Source of the DNA: an uncultured Clostridia bacterium
GTDB taxonomy: Bacteria; Bacillota; Clostridia; Peptostreptococcales; Acidaminobacteraceae
Assembly: GCA_927417275.1 (NCBI GenBank)
Contig: CAKMJV010000023.1
Coordinates: forward strand, 1-60,346
Length of the DNA stretch: 60,346 nucleotides
Direction: 5' to 3'
In this document: piece by piece, positions 16,680 to 25,914 of the stretch
How positions within the stretch are numbered: position 1 is the stretch's first letter
How the letters are laid out: every line of letters begins with the position of its first letter
Notes under the pieces: model-generated
Told to the model about the DNA's origin: nothing
The model's database searches: none
The model's input: only the letters and a program-made list of their open reading frames with translations
Program-made: the position numbers and the translations under genes

Positions 16680-17113
16680 TGACAAAAATGATGTTGATCG
16701 GAAAAACAAGTGTTGGAAAAACTTCTTTAATCCAAGCGTTATATGATGGTGCGTTATGTGATAAAAAAACGCAAGCGGTTGAATACTATGATAGCTTTTT
16801 GGATTTACCAGGAGAATATCTCGAAAATCCGAGGTTTTATAATGTAATTGTGACGTTATCACATGATGTCGATCTCATAGCGTTGGTGCAAGATGTCGAA
16901 TGTGATCAAACGGTGTTTCCACCGAATTTTGGTACGATGTTTAATAAACCTGTCATAGGCATTATCACTAAAATCGATTTATTAAAAGATTCTGAAAAGC
17001 GTGATCGTGTGAGAAGTGATTTAGAGCAAGCAGGTGCTTTAAAAATTTATGAAGTTAGCAATATCTCGTGTCTTGGTTTGCATGAAATATGGAGACTTAT
17101 ACATAAGGCTTAA
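16679..17113 (+). CDS. eutP: Ethanolamine utilisation protein EutP
   Basis: A 144-residue Ras-like P-loop protein. Walker A is IGKTSVGKTS at about residues 7-16, and the G4-like TKID is near residue 98. In Salmonella, EutP was reported to have acetate kinase activity, which would convert acetyl phosphate from the downstream PduL-type enzyme into ATP; this is family knowledge not visible here. It overlaps eutS by one base and is followed 30 bp later by eutV. Confidence 0.93.
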   Translation: MTKMMLIGKTSVGKTSLIQALYDGALCDKKTQAVEYYDSFLDLPGEYLENPRFYNVIVTLSHDVDLIALVQDVECDQTVFPPNFGTMFNKPVIGIITKIDLLKDSEKRDRVRSDLEQAGALKIYEVSNISCLGLHEIWRLIHKA

Positions 17114-17143
17114 ACAACTGGAAATTCTAGTAGGGAGGAACCT

Positions 17144-17713
17144 ATGTGTAGAAAGATTGTCATTGCCGACGATGAACCGATTACGCGTATAAATATCGCT
17201 GAAATGCTCGAAGACGCAGGCTACGATGTCGTAGGACAAGCGGTAGACGGGTTTGATGCCGTTGAACTTTGTAAAAAGCACCATCCAGATTTGGTAATAT
17301 TGGATGTAAAGATGCCTTTGTTAGACGGATTGATGGCTTCTAAAATCATCAATGATGAAAACTTAGCAAGTGGTATTATTATACTAACGGCGTACAGTGG
17401 CCGAGAGTTTATTGAGAAAGCAAAAGAAAACAGTGTTTTAAACTATATGGTTAAACCTGTTACTGAAAAAGCACTGATTCCAGCAGTTGAAATAGCCATT
17501 CACAAAGCAAATGAAATACATGCCATTAAAAACGAAACGGTTAAAATTAGTGAAAAACTAGAAGCAAGAGTTCTTGTAGACCGTGCAAAAGGTCATTTGA
17601 TTCGTAAAAAGCAGATGACTGAAGATGAGGCTTATAATTATATTCGTAAACTAAGTATGGACAAGCGTTGTTCTATGAAGGACATATCAATCGTACTTCT
17701 TATGAGTGACTAA
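17144..17713 (+). CDS. eutV: Response regulator EutV with ANTAR RNA-binding domain
   Basis: A 189-residue antiterminator. The receiver domain has the acidic pair DDEP at 9-12, phospho-acceptor Asp 54 in VILDVKMP and the Lys in MVKPV. A coiled-coil linker follows, then the ANTAR domain at about 128-185 (LVDRAKGHLIRKKQM and EAYNYIRKLSMDKR). Phosphorylated EutV dimers bind paired hexaloop hairpins and prevent terminator formation; two such sites lie in this locus. GGGAGG precedes the start. The kinase gene eutW starts 12 bp later. Confidence 0.95.
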   Translation: MCRKIVIADDEPITRINIAEMLEDAGYDVVGQAVDGFDAVELCKKHHPDLVILDVKMPLLDGLMASKIINDENLASGIIILTAYSGREFIEKAKENSVLNYMVKPVTEKALIPAVEIAIHKANEIHAIKNETVKISEKLEARVLVDRAKGHLIRKKQMTEDEAYNYIRKLSMDKRCSMKDISIVLLMSD

Positions 17714-17725
17714 CAGGAGGTAGAG

Positions 17726-19144
17726 ATGTTAGAACAGCTTTGTCGTGAGTATACAAACTTACAAGATTTAGATATCAAATTATTACTGGACATTAGCGAA
17801 CATTTGCCACTTATGGCAAATTTAATGAATGCGGATGTTTTTATAGATTGCATGACGCGGGAAAAAGGCGTAGCCATCGTTATCGCAGAGGCAAAGCCGT
17901 CGATGTATAAATCCATGTATAAAGAAACCGTAGTGGGAGAATATGCCTTTAGACGTAACGAACCTGCAGCCATACGAACGCTTGAACTCGGTATGCCCAC
18001 CAGAGATTTACGCGCAATTACACAAGAAGATCAAATTGTTAAGCAAAATGTTGTACCGATTAAAAATGAGAGTGGCACAACCATTGCTTGTTTAATAGTT
18101 GAAACAGATGTCTATGATAAGGAAAAAGATAATGCGCGAATGAAAATTTTATCTGAGACAACTGAGCAACTTACTGAATCGCTAATGGATGTTATGAATG
18201 AGAAGGATCATGTCCATAATTATCTTAATGACGGTATTATTATCTTTGATCGACATGGATTTTCTCAAAGTTTAAACCCAGTTGCAGCATCACTTTATCG
18301 AAAATTGGGATATCAAGATGAACTTGTAGGTATTCCATTTGAAAATTTAGTTCTTGATGGTTGTCGCTTTGATGAAGTGATTCAGTCTTCATCAACCAAA
18401 AATTTTGAAGTGTATATAGGAAATTTCACCTTAAAGGTAAAATATGCCAGTATGAAGTTGAACGAATATGACTTGGCGGGTCTAATTATGATCATCAAAG
18501 ACATCTCTGATGAAAAAGCGATTGAAAAAGAGTTGATTTCAAAATCTGTGGCAATCAGAGAAATCCATCATCGTGTAAAAAACAACTTACAAACGATAGC
18601 AAGTTTGTTAAGGCTCCAATCGAGACGCATAGAAGATGAACAGGCTAAAAGAGCTTTTGATGAGAGTATAAACCGAGTCATCAGTATAGCCGTAACGCAT
18701 GAAGTATTAGCTCAAAAGGGCGTAGATGAAGTGGATATCAAAACCATACTTCAGCAGATTACTACCAATGCCATGAGTGTCTTGATTGAAGAATGTTCCA
18801 TAGAACTTGTGATTACAGGTGATTCCTTTGACATTAGTTCAGATCTTGCAACTTCTATAGCGCTTGTTGTTAATGAAATCGTTCAAAATTCAATGCAGTA
18901 TGCTTTTATCGGTAGATCATCTGGAAAAATCGAAATTAGAATACAAAGGGGCATTCTATATTCGAGTATACTCGTTACAGATGATGGTGTAGGATATAAC
19001 ATCGAAATGGCTCGTAAAGGCAGTTTAGGTATGAAAATCGTAAAAAGCATTATCATTGATAAACTGAAAGGTTGTTTTTCTATTGATTCAAATGATTCTG
19101 GTACTAAGGTGAGTTTTGACTTTAAAATGAAAACAGACATATAG
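17726..19144 (+). CDS. eutW: Ethanolamine sensor histidine kinase EutW
   Basis: A 472-residue soluble kinase of the HisKA_2 type. The N-terminal ligand-sensing domain spans about 1-155 and a PAS-like domain about 160-265. The phospho-accepting His lies in EIHHRVKNNLQTIASLLRLQ (about 281-282). The ATPase domain follows, with NEIVQNSMQYAF as N box and VTDDGVGYNIE as G1 box. In Enterococcus, EutW autophosphorylates in response to ethanolamine and passes phosphate to EutV. There is no membrane segment. An antitermination site lies between its stop and eutA. Confidence 0.95.
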   Translation: MLEQLCREYTNLQDLDIKLLLDISEHLPLMANLMNADVFIDCMTREKGVAIVIAEAKPSMYKSMYKETVVGEYAFRRNEPAAIRTLELGMPTRDLRAITQEDQIVKQNVVPIKNESGTTIACLIVETDVYDKEKDNARMKILSETTEQLTESLMDVMNEKDHVHNYLNDGIIIFDRHGFSQSLNPVAASLYRKLGYQDELVGIPFENLVLDGCRFDEVIQSSSTKNFEVYIGNFTLKVKYASMKLNEYDLAGLIMIIKDISDEKAIEKELISKSVAIREIHHRVKNNLQTIASLLRLQSRRIEDEQAKRAFDESINRVISIAVTHEVLAQKGVDEVDIKTILQQITTNAMSVLIEECSIELVITGDSFDISSDLATSIALVVNEIVQNSMQYAFIGRSSGKIEIRIQRGILYSSILVTDDGVGYNIEMARKGSLGMKIVKSIIIDKLKGCFSIDSNDSGTKVSFDFKMKTDI

Positions 19145-19168
19145 TGTAGATTTATAAAACTTAATAAT

Positions 19169-19249
19169 CTTTTGCAAAGAGGCAAAAGTGATCATAACGA
19201 CGATGTTAAAAGCGATAATCGCTATTTAATGTCGTCGTTTTGTCTTTTT
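19169..19249 (+). promoter_or_regulatory. Second EutV (ANTAR) antitermination site, eutW-eutA interval
   Basis: P1 is CTTTTGC-AAAGAG-GCAAAAG (19169-19188), with A1 and G4 in its six-base loop. P2 is best read as TAAC-GACGAT-GTTA (19195-19208), which has G4 but G instead of A at loop position 1. A long terminator hairpin (19196-19239: AACGACG against CGTCGTT, then TTAAA, then AGCGA against TCGCT) followed by TTGTCTTTTT uses the P2 sequence as its 5' arm. Ethanolamine would thus be needed twice on the way into eutA-eutQ. Confidence 0.8.
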
Positions 19250-19268
19250 GGAGAAGAAGGAGGGAGGT

Positions 19269-20696
19269 ATGGAACAGATATTAAAAAGTGTAGGCATAGA
19301 TATCGGTACAACCACTACACAAATGGTTTTATGCGCCATAAAAATTGAGAATTTCGCGCAGTCTTGGACAGTACCATCCGTTCGTATAGTGGATAAGACA
19401 CTATTGTACAAAAGTGATATTTATTTTACACCTTTAAAGGATGCACAAACAATTGATGTCGTGGCTATAAAAAAAATAATTTTAGATGCATATCAAAAGG
19501 CGAAATTATCACCTGGTGAAGTGGATACAGGAGCGGTAATCATCACTGGAGAAGCTGCACGCAAAGAGAATGCTCAAGAAATCATCACACTGTTAAGTGG
19601 TTTAGCGGGGAATTTTGTAGTGACCACTGCGGGTCCAGATTTGGAAGGTATATTAGCAGGTAAAGGGTCAGGTGCATGTGCCCATTCTGAATCGCATGCC
19701 TGTACAGTTATGAATGTTGATGTAGGTGGTGGTACCACCAATATTGCAGTCTTTAATAACGGAGATGCAGTGGAATCAGCTTGTTTTGATATCGGGGGTA
19801 GATTAATCCAACTGGACGTGAATCAAAAGATAACCTATATATCCTCTAAAATGAAGTTGCTAATAGAGACTTTAGGAGCAAACTTAATCGTAGGAAAGCA
19901 TGCTGACTTACTAGAACTTAAGAAAATAACAGATACCATGGCATCTGCTATAGTCTCCATTGCAAAAGGGAACTATGAAGACCCGATTGCTAATCTATTA
20001 ATTACAAATCATGGATTAAAGGAGAAATTCAAACTGAAAGGCCTATTCTTTTCAGGGGGAATTGCCGATTGTATGATAGAAAAAAAAGCAAGTATTTTTG
20101 AGTATGGTGACATAGGTGTTTTGTTGGGGAAGAGTTTGACACAAGCGCTCATAAGCTCAGAATTACCAGTTTTAATCGCAAATGAGACCATAAGAGCAAC
20201 AGTAATTGGTGCTGGAATTCACACCACAAGCATCAGCGGGAGCACCATAAATTACGACTCAGGAGTTCTACCGCTTAAGAATATTCCTGTGGTTAAACTT
20301 AGTTTTGAGGAAGAAAAAAACAGTGGTCGTACTCGAATTGAAGCCATTAAAAAACGGTTAAACTGGGTGGTACATGAGGGTGTAAAACCATTGATAGCAT
20401 TTTCTATTACAGGATCAAGTCATTATGGTTTTGATGCCCTTCAACTGTTAGCAGAAGATATTATAAAGGGCCTTAATCAAGTGGTTGAATCTGATCAACC
20501 CATTATCATATCTGTCGAGCATGATATGGCAAAAGCACTTGGACTTAGTTTGAGACGAAATCTATCAAAGGAAAAGCCCGTAATTTGTATAGATTCAATA
20601 CGTGTAGACAATGGGGACTACATTGATATTGGTATGCCTATCGCCGATGGACAGGTATTACCAGTTATCATAAAAACTTTATTATTTGGCTATTAA
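19269..20696 (+). CDS. eutA: Ethanolamine ammonia-lyase reactivating factor EutA
   Basis: A 475-residue actin/Hsp70-like ATPase. The first phosphate loop is SVGIDIGTTTTQMVL and the second is MNVDVGGGTTNIAVF. EutA exchanges damaged cobalamin on EutBC for fresh adenosylcobalamin at the cost of ATP. ATG 19269 is preceded by a long purine-rich AAGGAGGGAGG. It is the first gene behind the second ANTAR site; eutB follows 19 bp later. Confidence 0.94.
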   Translation: MEQILKSVGIDIGTTTTQMVLCAIKIENFAQSWTVPSVRIVDKTLLYKSDIYFTPLKDAQTIDVVAIKKIILDAYQKAKLSPGEVDTGAVIITGEAARKENAQEIITLLSGLAGNFVVTTAGPDLEGILAGKGSGACAHSESHACTVMNVDVGGGTTNIAVFNNGDAVESACFDIGGRLIQLDVNQKITYISSKMKLLIETLGANLIVGKHADLLELKKITDTMASAIVSIAKGNYEDPIANLLITNHGLKEKFKLKGLFFSGGIADCMIEKKASIFEYGDIGVLLGKSLTQALISSELPVLIANETIRATVIGAGIHTTSISGSTINYDSGVLPLKNIPVVKLSFEEEKNSGRTRIEAIKKRLNWVVHEGVKPLIAFSITGSSHYGFDALQLLAEDIIKGLNQVVESDQPIIISVEHDMAKALGLSLRRNLSKEKPVICIDSIRVDNGDYIDIGMPIADGQVLPVIIKTLLFGY

Positions 20697-20715
20697 AGGC
20701 GAGAGGAGTGAAGGC

Positions 20716-22080
20716 ATGAAATTAAAAACATCATTATTTAATCAAGTTTATGAATTTACCAGTGTCAAAGAAGTTTTGGCAAAAGCCAATGAAGAAAAAT
20801 CCGGAGACAGACTAGCCGGAGTTGCTGCGGAGACGGCAGCCGAACGTGTGGCGGCCAAAGTAGTGCTTAGTCATCTGACGCTAGAAGACATCTACAAAAA
20901 TCCCGTTGTTCCATATGAGGAAGATGAAGTAACGCGTGTGATTTATGATGATCTAAATACCACCATCTATGATGAAATAAAAGCATGGGAAGTGGGAAAC
21001 TTCAGAGAATGGATACTTGATGAAAACACGACAGGAGACATGATTCGAAGAGTTTCAAGAGGGTTGACATCAGAAATGGTAGCAGCTGTGACCAAACTTA
21101 TGTCGAATTTAGATCTGGTGTATGCAGCTAAAAAAATAAAAATCAAAGCACATTGCAACACAACCATCGGTGGCGAGAATGTCTTGGGGATTAGATTGCA
21201 ACCCAACCATACGACAGATAATCTCGATGGCATAATGATCTCGTTAATGGAAGGCTTATCATATGGTGTTGGAGATGCAGTAATCGGTTTAAATCCAGTT
21301 AACGATACGGTAGAAAATGTAATGAAAGTACTAAAAATGTTTGATGCTTTTAAACGTAAGTGGAAAGTACCTACCCAGCAGTGTGTACTTGCTCATGTTA
21401 CCACACAAATGGAAGCCATCCGTAAAGGTGCTCCTTCAGATTTGATTTTTCAATCCATTGCGGGTTCGCAAAAGGGAAACGAAGCATTTGGTATTACTGC
21501 GGATATGCTCCAAGAAGCTAGAGAACTGGTGCTGAAGCAAGGCACAAGTACTGGTCCAAATGTCATGTACTTTGAAACTGGCCAAGGCTCAGAGCTATCG
21601 AGTGATGCACATCATGGCGCAGATCAAGTGACGATGGAAGCGAGATGTTACGGTTTTGCTAAAAGATTTAAACCTTTCCTAGTCAATACGGTTGTTGGCT
21701 TTATAGGGCCTGAATATTTATATGACAGTAAGCAAGTTATGCGTGCTGGCCTAGAAGACCATTTCATGGGTAAGTTGACAGGTATACCAATGGGTGTAGA
21801 TGCATGTTATACAAACCATATGAAAGCGGATCAAAATGATATTGAAAACTTAGCAGTCCTTTTGACAAGTGCAGGATGTAACTATTTCATGGGAATACCT
21901 GCAGGTGATGACATCATGCTTAACTATCAATGTACGGGCTACCACGAAGCTCAGACGCTTAGGAGTTTGCTTGGTCTTAAACCGATCAAAGAATTTGCCG
22001 ATTGGATGGAAGAAATGGGACTATTAAAAGAGGGGAAACTTACTGACCGTGCAGGCGATGCATCCATATTTATGAAATAG
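20716..22080 (+). CDS. eutB: Ethanolamine ammonia-lyase large subunit EutB
   Basis: A 454-residue TIM-barrel subunit, the normal family length. It carries characteristic stretches such as LQPNHTTDNLDGIMISLMEG and MGIPAGDDIMLNYQ, with HADQ-type substrate-site residues around HHGADQVTMEAR. With EutC and adenosylcobalamin it splits ethanolamine into acetaldehyde and ammonia inside the microcompartment. ATG 20716 follows GAGAGGAG; upstream in-frame starts overlap eutA. Confidence 0.97.
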   Translation: MKLKTSLFNQVYEFTSVKEVLAKANEEKSGDRLAGVAAETAAERVAAKVVLSHLTLEDIYKNPVVPYEEDEVTRVIYDDLNTTIYDEIKAWEVGNFREWILDENTTGDMIRRVSRGLTSEMVAAVTKLMSNLDLVYAAKKIKIKAHCNTTIGGENVLGIRLQPNHTTDNLDGIMISLMEGLSYGVGDAVIGLNPVNDTVENVMKVLKMFDAFKRKWKVPTQQCVLAHVTTQMEAIRKGAPSDLIFQSIAGSQKGNEAFGITADMLQEARELVLKQGTSTGPNVMYFETGQGSELSSDAHHGADQVTMEARCYGFAKRFKPFLVNTVVGFIGPEYLYDSKQVMRAGLEDHFMGKLTGIPMGVDACYTNHMKADQNDIENLAVLLTSAGCNYFMGIPAGDDIMLNYQCTGYHEAQTLRSLLGLKPIKEFADWMEEMGLLKEGKLTDRAGDASIFMK

Positions 22081-22095
22081 AAAGGAGGGCATGAG

Positions 22096-22980
22096 ATGTC
22101 AGAAGCGAGTTTAAGAAAAATAATCGAAGAAGTGGTCAAATCATATTATGCGGTAAATTCAGAAGCATCACCAAAAATGTGTACACCTTTGCCTATGGAA
22201 ATCCCATCCATCGACAGTGATGCTATACCAGACATCACAAAGACGACTATTGAATCATACTTTGCAGTGCCATTTGCAGAGAACAAGGACGCTTATTTGA
22301 ACTATAAAAAGTCTACTCCTGCTCGGGTTGGTATATGGCGCGCTGGCCCAAGATATACAACAGAAACACTCTTGCGGTTTAGAGCGGATCACGCCATTGC
22401 ACAAGATGCGGTATTTACAAATGTAGCGGAAGATTTCGCATCAAATAAAGGGTGGGTAGAGGTTCAAACTGTAATAAAAGAGAAAGATGAATATCTAACG
22501 CGACCAGATTTAGGACGTATTTTAGATGAACATGCAGTTAGCACCCTAAAACTAAATTACAGTACGCCGCCAAAAGTGCTCGTTTATGTTTCAGATGGGC
22601 TTTCATCTATTGCAGTTGAAACAAATGCCTACGATACTTTTAAATCTATTGAGATGGGATTAAAAGCAAAAGGGATTTCTGTGGCTCAGCCATTTTTCTT
22701 ACGATATGGCCGTGTACCCGCGATGGATCACGTTTCAGAGATCGTTGGTTCTGAAGTTACTGTGGTACTAATTGGTGAAAGACCTGGTCTTGCCACAGGT
22801 GAATCCATGAGTTGTTACATGATCTATAGAGGAAAAGTCGGAAATAACGAGTCATTGAGAACGGTTGTTAGTAACATCCATAGGAATGGAACTCCGGCTG
22901 TGGAGGCTGGCGCGTATATAGCGGATATTATTAAACGCATGTTGGACGAAAAGAAAAGCGGCGTTGACTTAAAATTATAG
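22096..22980 (+). CDS. eutC: Ethanolamine ammonia-lyase small subunit EutC
   Basis: A 294-residue subunit that completes the coenzyme B12 site. The core has RIGIWRAGPRYTT-like sequence (here VGIWRAGPRYTTETLLRFRA) and the conserved LIGERPGLATGESMSCYM. The N-terminal helix SLRKIIEEVVKSYY followed by a flexible linker resembles the microcompartment targeting peptides of cargo enzymes. AAAGGAGG precedes the start, 15 bp behind eutB. Confidence 0.96.
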   Translation: MSEASLRKIIEEVVKSYYAVNSEASPKMCTPLPMEIPSIDSDAIPDITKTTIESYFAVPFAENKDAYLNYKKSTPARVGIWRAGPRYTTETLLRFRADHAIAQDAVFTNVAEDFASNKGWVEVQTVIKEKDEYLTRPDLGRILDEHAVSTLKLNYSTPPKVLVYVSDGLSSIAVETNAYDTFKSIEMGLKAKGISVAQPFFLRYGRVPAMDHVSEIVGSEVTVVLIGERPGLATGESMSCYMIYRGKVGNNESLRTVVSNIHRNGTPAVEAGAYIADIIKRMLDEKKSGVDLKL

Positions 22981-22991
22981 GAGGGATTCAA

Positions 22992-23645
22992 ATGAGAAAT
23001 GATCCATTAAAAGTAACAGTGTTAAGCGTTAAGCTCATTTCCAATGTTGACGAAGGGCTTAGAGAAAAATTTGTTCTTAAAGAAGGGCATCGATCGATCG
23101 GGATTATTACCACTGATTGCGACGACGTCGGTTACACAGCGCTCGATGAAGCGACCAAGAAAGCAGAAGTTTCTGTGGCATATGCCAAATCATTTTATGG
23201 CGGCGCAGCGAATGCGAACACGAAACTTGCTGGAGAGTTTATAGGTATTTTATCAGGTCCTACACCAGCTGAAGTTAGAAGTGGCTTAAATGCAGCAATA
23301 GATTTTATCGAAAATGATGCATGCTTTTACAGTGCCAATGATGAGGATTCAATCGCATATTATGCACACTGTGTTTCAAGATCAGGTAGCTACCTTTCAG
23401 AAATTGCAGGTGTTGATGAAGGCCAGTCAATCGCCTATCTTATCGCACCTCCAATAGAAGCGATGTATGCTCTTGATGCAGCACTTAAAGCAGCAGACGT
23501 TAAGATGGCAGCTTTTTATGGCCCGCCTTCAGAAACAAACTTTGGCGGTGGTTTGCTAACGGGGAGTCAATCCGCGTGTAAGGCGGCATGTGATGCATTT
23601 GCTGAGGCTGTTAAATACGTTGCTGATAATCCCACGAAGTACTAG
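22992..23645 (+). CDS. eutL: Trimeric shell protein EutL
   Basis: A 217-residue protein with two permuted BMC domains, the BMC-T form seen in EutL. Conserved blocks are GHRSIGIITTDCDDVGYTAL and the second half with YLIAPPIEAMYALDAALKAA. EutL trimers have a gated central pore thought to pass larger molecules and to bind cobalamin and ethanolamine. GGAGG precedes the start, 11 bp behind eutC. Confidence 0.95.
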   Translation: MRNDPLKVTVLSVKLISNVDEGLREKFVLKEGHRSIGIITTDCDDVGYTALDEATKKAEVSVAYAKSFYGGAANANTKLAGEFIGILSGPTPAEVRSGLNAAIDFIENDACFYSANDEDSIAYYAHCVSRSGSYLSEIAGVDEGQSIAYLIAPPIEAMYALDAALKAADVKMAAFYGPPSETNFGGGLLTGSQSACKAACDAFAEAVKYVADNPTKY

Positions 23646-23658
23646 GTAAGGAGTGCCT

Positions 23659-24141
23659 ATGAAAAATACTGCGATTGGTCTCATTGAAACAAAGGGGTTG
23701 GTGGGTGCCATCGAAGCGCTAGATGCATGTCTTAAGGCGGCTAATGTTACTTTGGTATCAAAACAGAATAGTACAGGCGGTTTAATTACCATTATTATAA
23801 CAGGAGATGTAGGGTCAGTCGTAGCAGCCGTTGAGGCGGGTAGTTTTGCAGCAAAACGCATTGGAACGGTTGTTTCATCACACGTTATTCCTCGGCTATC
23901 TGATGACGTTTATCCTTTGCTTAATTCCAATATAAAGAAGGGCAATTTCATTCGATCTCCAATTATTGAAATTGACGGTTATGCTTTAGATCATCTGGAG
24001 AAGTATAAAGTCGTGGAGCTCAGACATATAGCACGTGAACTAGAAATAACCACCCTGGATCGAAGCAAAATCAAATTTGCCAATAAAGAACTACTGATTA
24101 CTGCTATCGAGGACCATTTGAAAGGGGGCGGTGCATTATGA
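23659..24141 (+). CDS. BMC shell protein with Rho_N/SAP-like C-terminal domain
   Basis: A 160-residue protein starting at ATG 23659 (AAGGAG at 23648-23653). Residues 1-90 are a single BMC domain ([20 protein letters not shown] and GDVGSVVAAVEAGS). After a linker, residues about 113-156 read LDHLEKYKVVELRHIARELE then KFANKELLITAIEDHL. This matches the helix-extended-helix pattern of Rho N-terminal/SAP domains, which bind nucleic acid. It holds the position of EutK, whose enterobacterial form carries a different basic helical tail. Its stop overlaps the eutE start by 4 bases. Confidence 0.85.
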   Translation: MKNTAIGLIETKGLVGAIEALDACLKAANVTLVSKQNSTGGLITIIITGDVGSVVAAVEAGSFAAKRIGTVVSSHVIPRLSDDVYPLLNSNIKKGNFIRSPIIEIDGYALDHLEKYKVVELRHIARELEITTLDRSKIKFANKELLITAIEDHLKGGGAL

Positions 24142-25589
24142 TGCAAGTCGATGTGGATTTGGCTTCTGTTCAAGAAGTAAGAAATCTCGTGAGTGCCTCA
24201 AAAGTAGCACAGGAACAGTATGCAACACTCTCTCAAAAGGAAATTGACGTTGCTGTTGAAGGGTTATCGAAAATTGCGTTTTCAAACGCTGAACATCTAG
24301 CAAAACTAGCAGTGGAAGAAACTGGTTTTGGAATATGGGAAGATAAAAAAGAAAAAAATGTATTAGCAAGTCAAAAATTGTGGGCCTACATGAAAGACAT
24401 TAAAACAGTGGGCATTATCAATGAAATACCTGAGAAGAAAATCATACAAATTGGAACGCCGCTGGGTGTTATTGCTGGATTGATCCCATCAACCAATCCG
24501 ACTTCTACAGTGATATATAAAGCACTCATTGCTTTAAAATCAGGAAATAGTATCGTTTTTAGTCCACATCCTTCAGCTGTGAAGTGTATTCTTTCTACTG
24601 TTAATGTTTTAAAAGAAGGGTGTACTATTTTGGGGATTCCAAAAGACTTGATCGGCTGTATCTCCTTGCCAACGTTAGAAGCAACAGATGCCCTTATGAA
24701 ACATAAAGATGTCTCTATGATTTTGGCCACTGGTGGATCTGCGATGGTAAGAGCTGCATATAGTTCTGGAAAACCAGCACTTGGAGTTGGTCCTGGAAAT
24801 GTACCTGTTTTTATAGAGCGAACCGCAGATATTGACGATGCTGTAGAGAAAATTTTTAGATCTAAAGGATTTGATAATGGTACAGTCTGTGCGTCTGAGC
24901 AAGCGATCATAACAGAACGATGTATTGAAAGTCAAGTACGTGAAGCGGTGATAAAATATGGCGGGTATTTTCTAAAGGGCGACGAACTTGAAAAAGTGAA
25001 ACAAGTAATGGAAAAGTCAAATGGACATATGAACCCTAACATTGTGGGTAAATCAGCTCAATTTATCGCGAATTTGGCTGGAATTGAAATTCCAAAACAT
25101 GTAAAACTTCTTGTTGGAGAAGAACCAGGAATAGGACAGGCCTACCCATTTTCTAAAGAGAAGCTTACACAACTCATCGGTTTTTATATCGTTTCGGATT
25201 GGCATGAAGCGTGCGAAATTTGTTTTAAACTGTTAAAGAATGGCGGTTTGGGTCATACACTTTCTATTCATTCTCATGACGAAGATGTAATCAGAGAATT
25301 TGCTTTAAAAAAACCAGTTTCACGGTTTTTAGTAAATACACCTTCGACACATGGTGCAGTAGGTTTATCCACTGGCTTAGCACCATCGATGACACTTGGC
25401 TGTGGAAGTATCGGAGGAAGTGCAACAAGTGATAATGTTACGCCACTACATCTTATGAATACCCGCTGGGTGGCATATGATTTAGAAGAAAAGAAGGTTA
25501 AATCAGTGGAAACTGATCGTGTGAACGTAGATCAGATTTGTGAAATGGTCTATGAAGCATTAAAAAAACAACACCTATTAGAGGTTTAA
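24138..25589 (+). CDS. eutE: Acetaldehyde dehydrogenase (CoA-acylating) EutE
   Basis: A 483-residue aldehyde dehydrogenase that turns acetaldehyde plus CoA and NAD into acetyl-CoA. It shows IAGLIPSTNPTSTVIYKALI, the glycine-rich SMILATGGSAMVRAAYSSGK and the catalytic Cys in KGFDNGTVCASEQAI. The first ~20 residues (DVDLASVQEVRNLVSASKVA) are helical and separate from the catalytic core, as in encapsulated members. It overlaps the upstream shell gene by 4 bases. Confidence 0.96.
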   Translation: MMQVDVDLASVQEVRNLVSASKVAQEQYATLSQKEIDVAVEGLSKIAFSNAEHLAKLAVEETGFGIWEDKKEKNVLASQKLWAYMKDIKTVGIINEIPEKKIIQIGTPLGVIAGLIPSTNPTSTVIYKALIALKSGNSIVFSPHPSAVKCILSTVNVLKEGCTILGIPKDLIGCISLPTLEATDALMKHKDVSMILATGGSAMVRAAYSSGKPALGVGPGNVPVFIERTADIDDAVEKIFRSKGFDNGTVCASEQAIITERCIESQVREAVIKYGGYFLKGDELEKVKQVMEKSNGHMNPNIVGKSAQFIANLAGIEIPKHVKLLVGEEPGIGQAYPFSKEKLTQLIGFYIVSDWHEACEICFKLLKNGGLGHTLSIHSHDEDVIREFALKKPVSRFLVNTPSTHGAVGLSTGLAPSMTLGCGSIGGSATSDNVTPLHLMNTRWVAYDLEEKKVKSVETDRVNVDQICEMVYEALKKQHLLEV

Positions 25590-25607
25590 AAATTGAGGAG
25601 GTTTAAT

Positions 25608-25904
25608 ATGTCTACATTTAATGCGTTGGGAATGATTGAAACAAAAGGTTTAGTAGGTGCGATTGAAGCAGCAGATGCAATGGTTAAGGCAGCGAACGTC
25701 ACTTTAATCGGTAAAGAAAAATCAGGTGGAGGTCTTGTGACAGTACTTGTTAGAGGTGATGTTGGTGCTGTAAAAGCCGCAACAGATGCAGGTGCTGCTG
25801 CAGCAGAACGTGTAGGAGAGTTGATATCTGTGCACGTTATCCCTAGACCACACAGTGAAGTTGAATTAATCTTACCGCAAGGAAGGTCAACTTCAGAAGA
25901 ATAA
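25608..25904 (+). CDS. eutM: Major hexameric shell protein EutM
   Basis: A 98-residue single BMC-domain protein ([53 protein letters not shown]). This is the canonical BMC-H facet tile. ATG 25608 is preceded by GAGGAGG at 5-6 nt, one of the strongest sites in the operon, in keeping with a protein needed in many copies. A stable hairpin follows 10 bp after its stop. Confidence 0.96.
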   Translation: MSTFNALGMIETKGLVGAIEAADAMVKAANVTLIGKEKSGGGLVTVLVRGDVGAVKAATDAGAAAAERVGELISVHVIPRPHSEVELILPQGRSTSEE

Positions 25905-25914
25905 CTCAGGCATA

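Noticed and set aside
16107..19268. Adenosylcobalamin riboswitch controlling the eut locus
   Set aside because: Neither leader is long enough and no B12-box-like sequence was seen; both leaders are explained by ANTAR hairpins and terminators. A regulatory RNA elsewhere in the genome remains possible.
24386..24910. 174-residue minus-strand ORF opposite eutE
   Set aside because: Shadow of the eutE reading frame with no start signals or recognisable domain.
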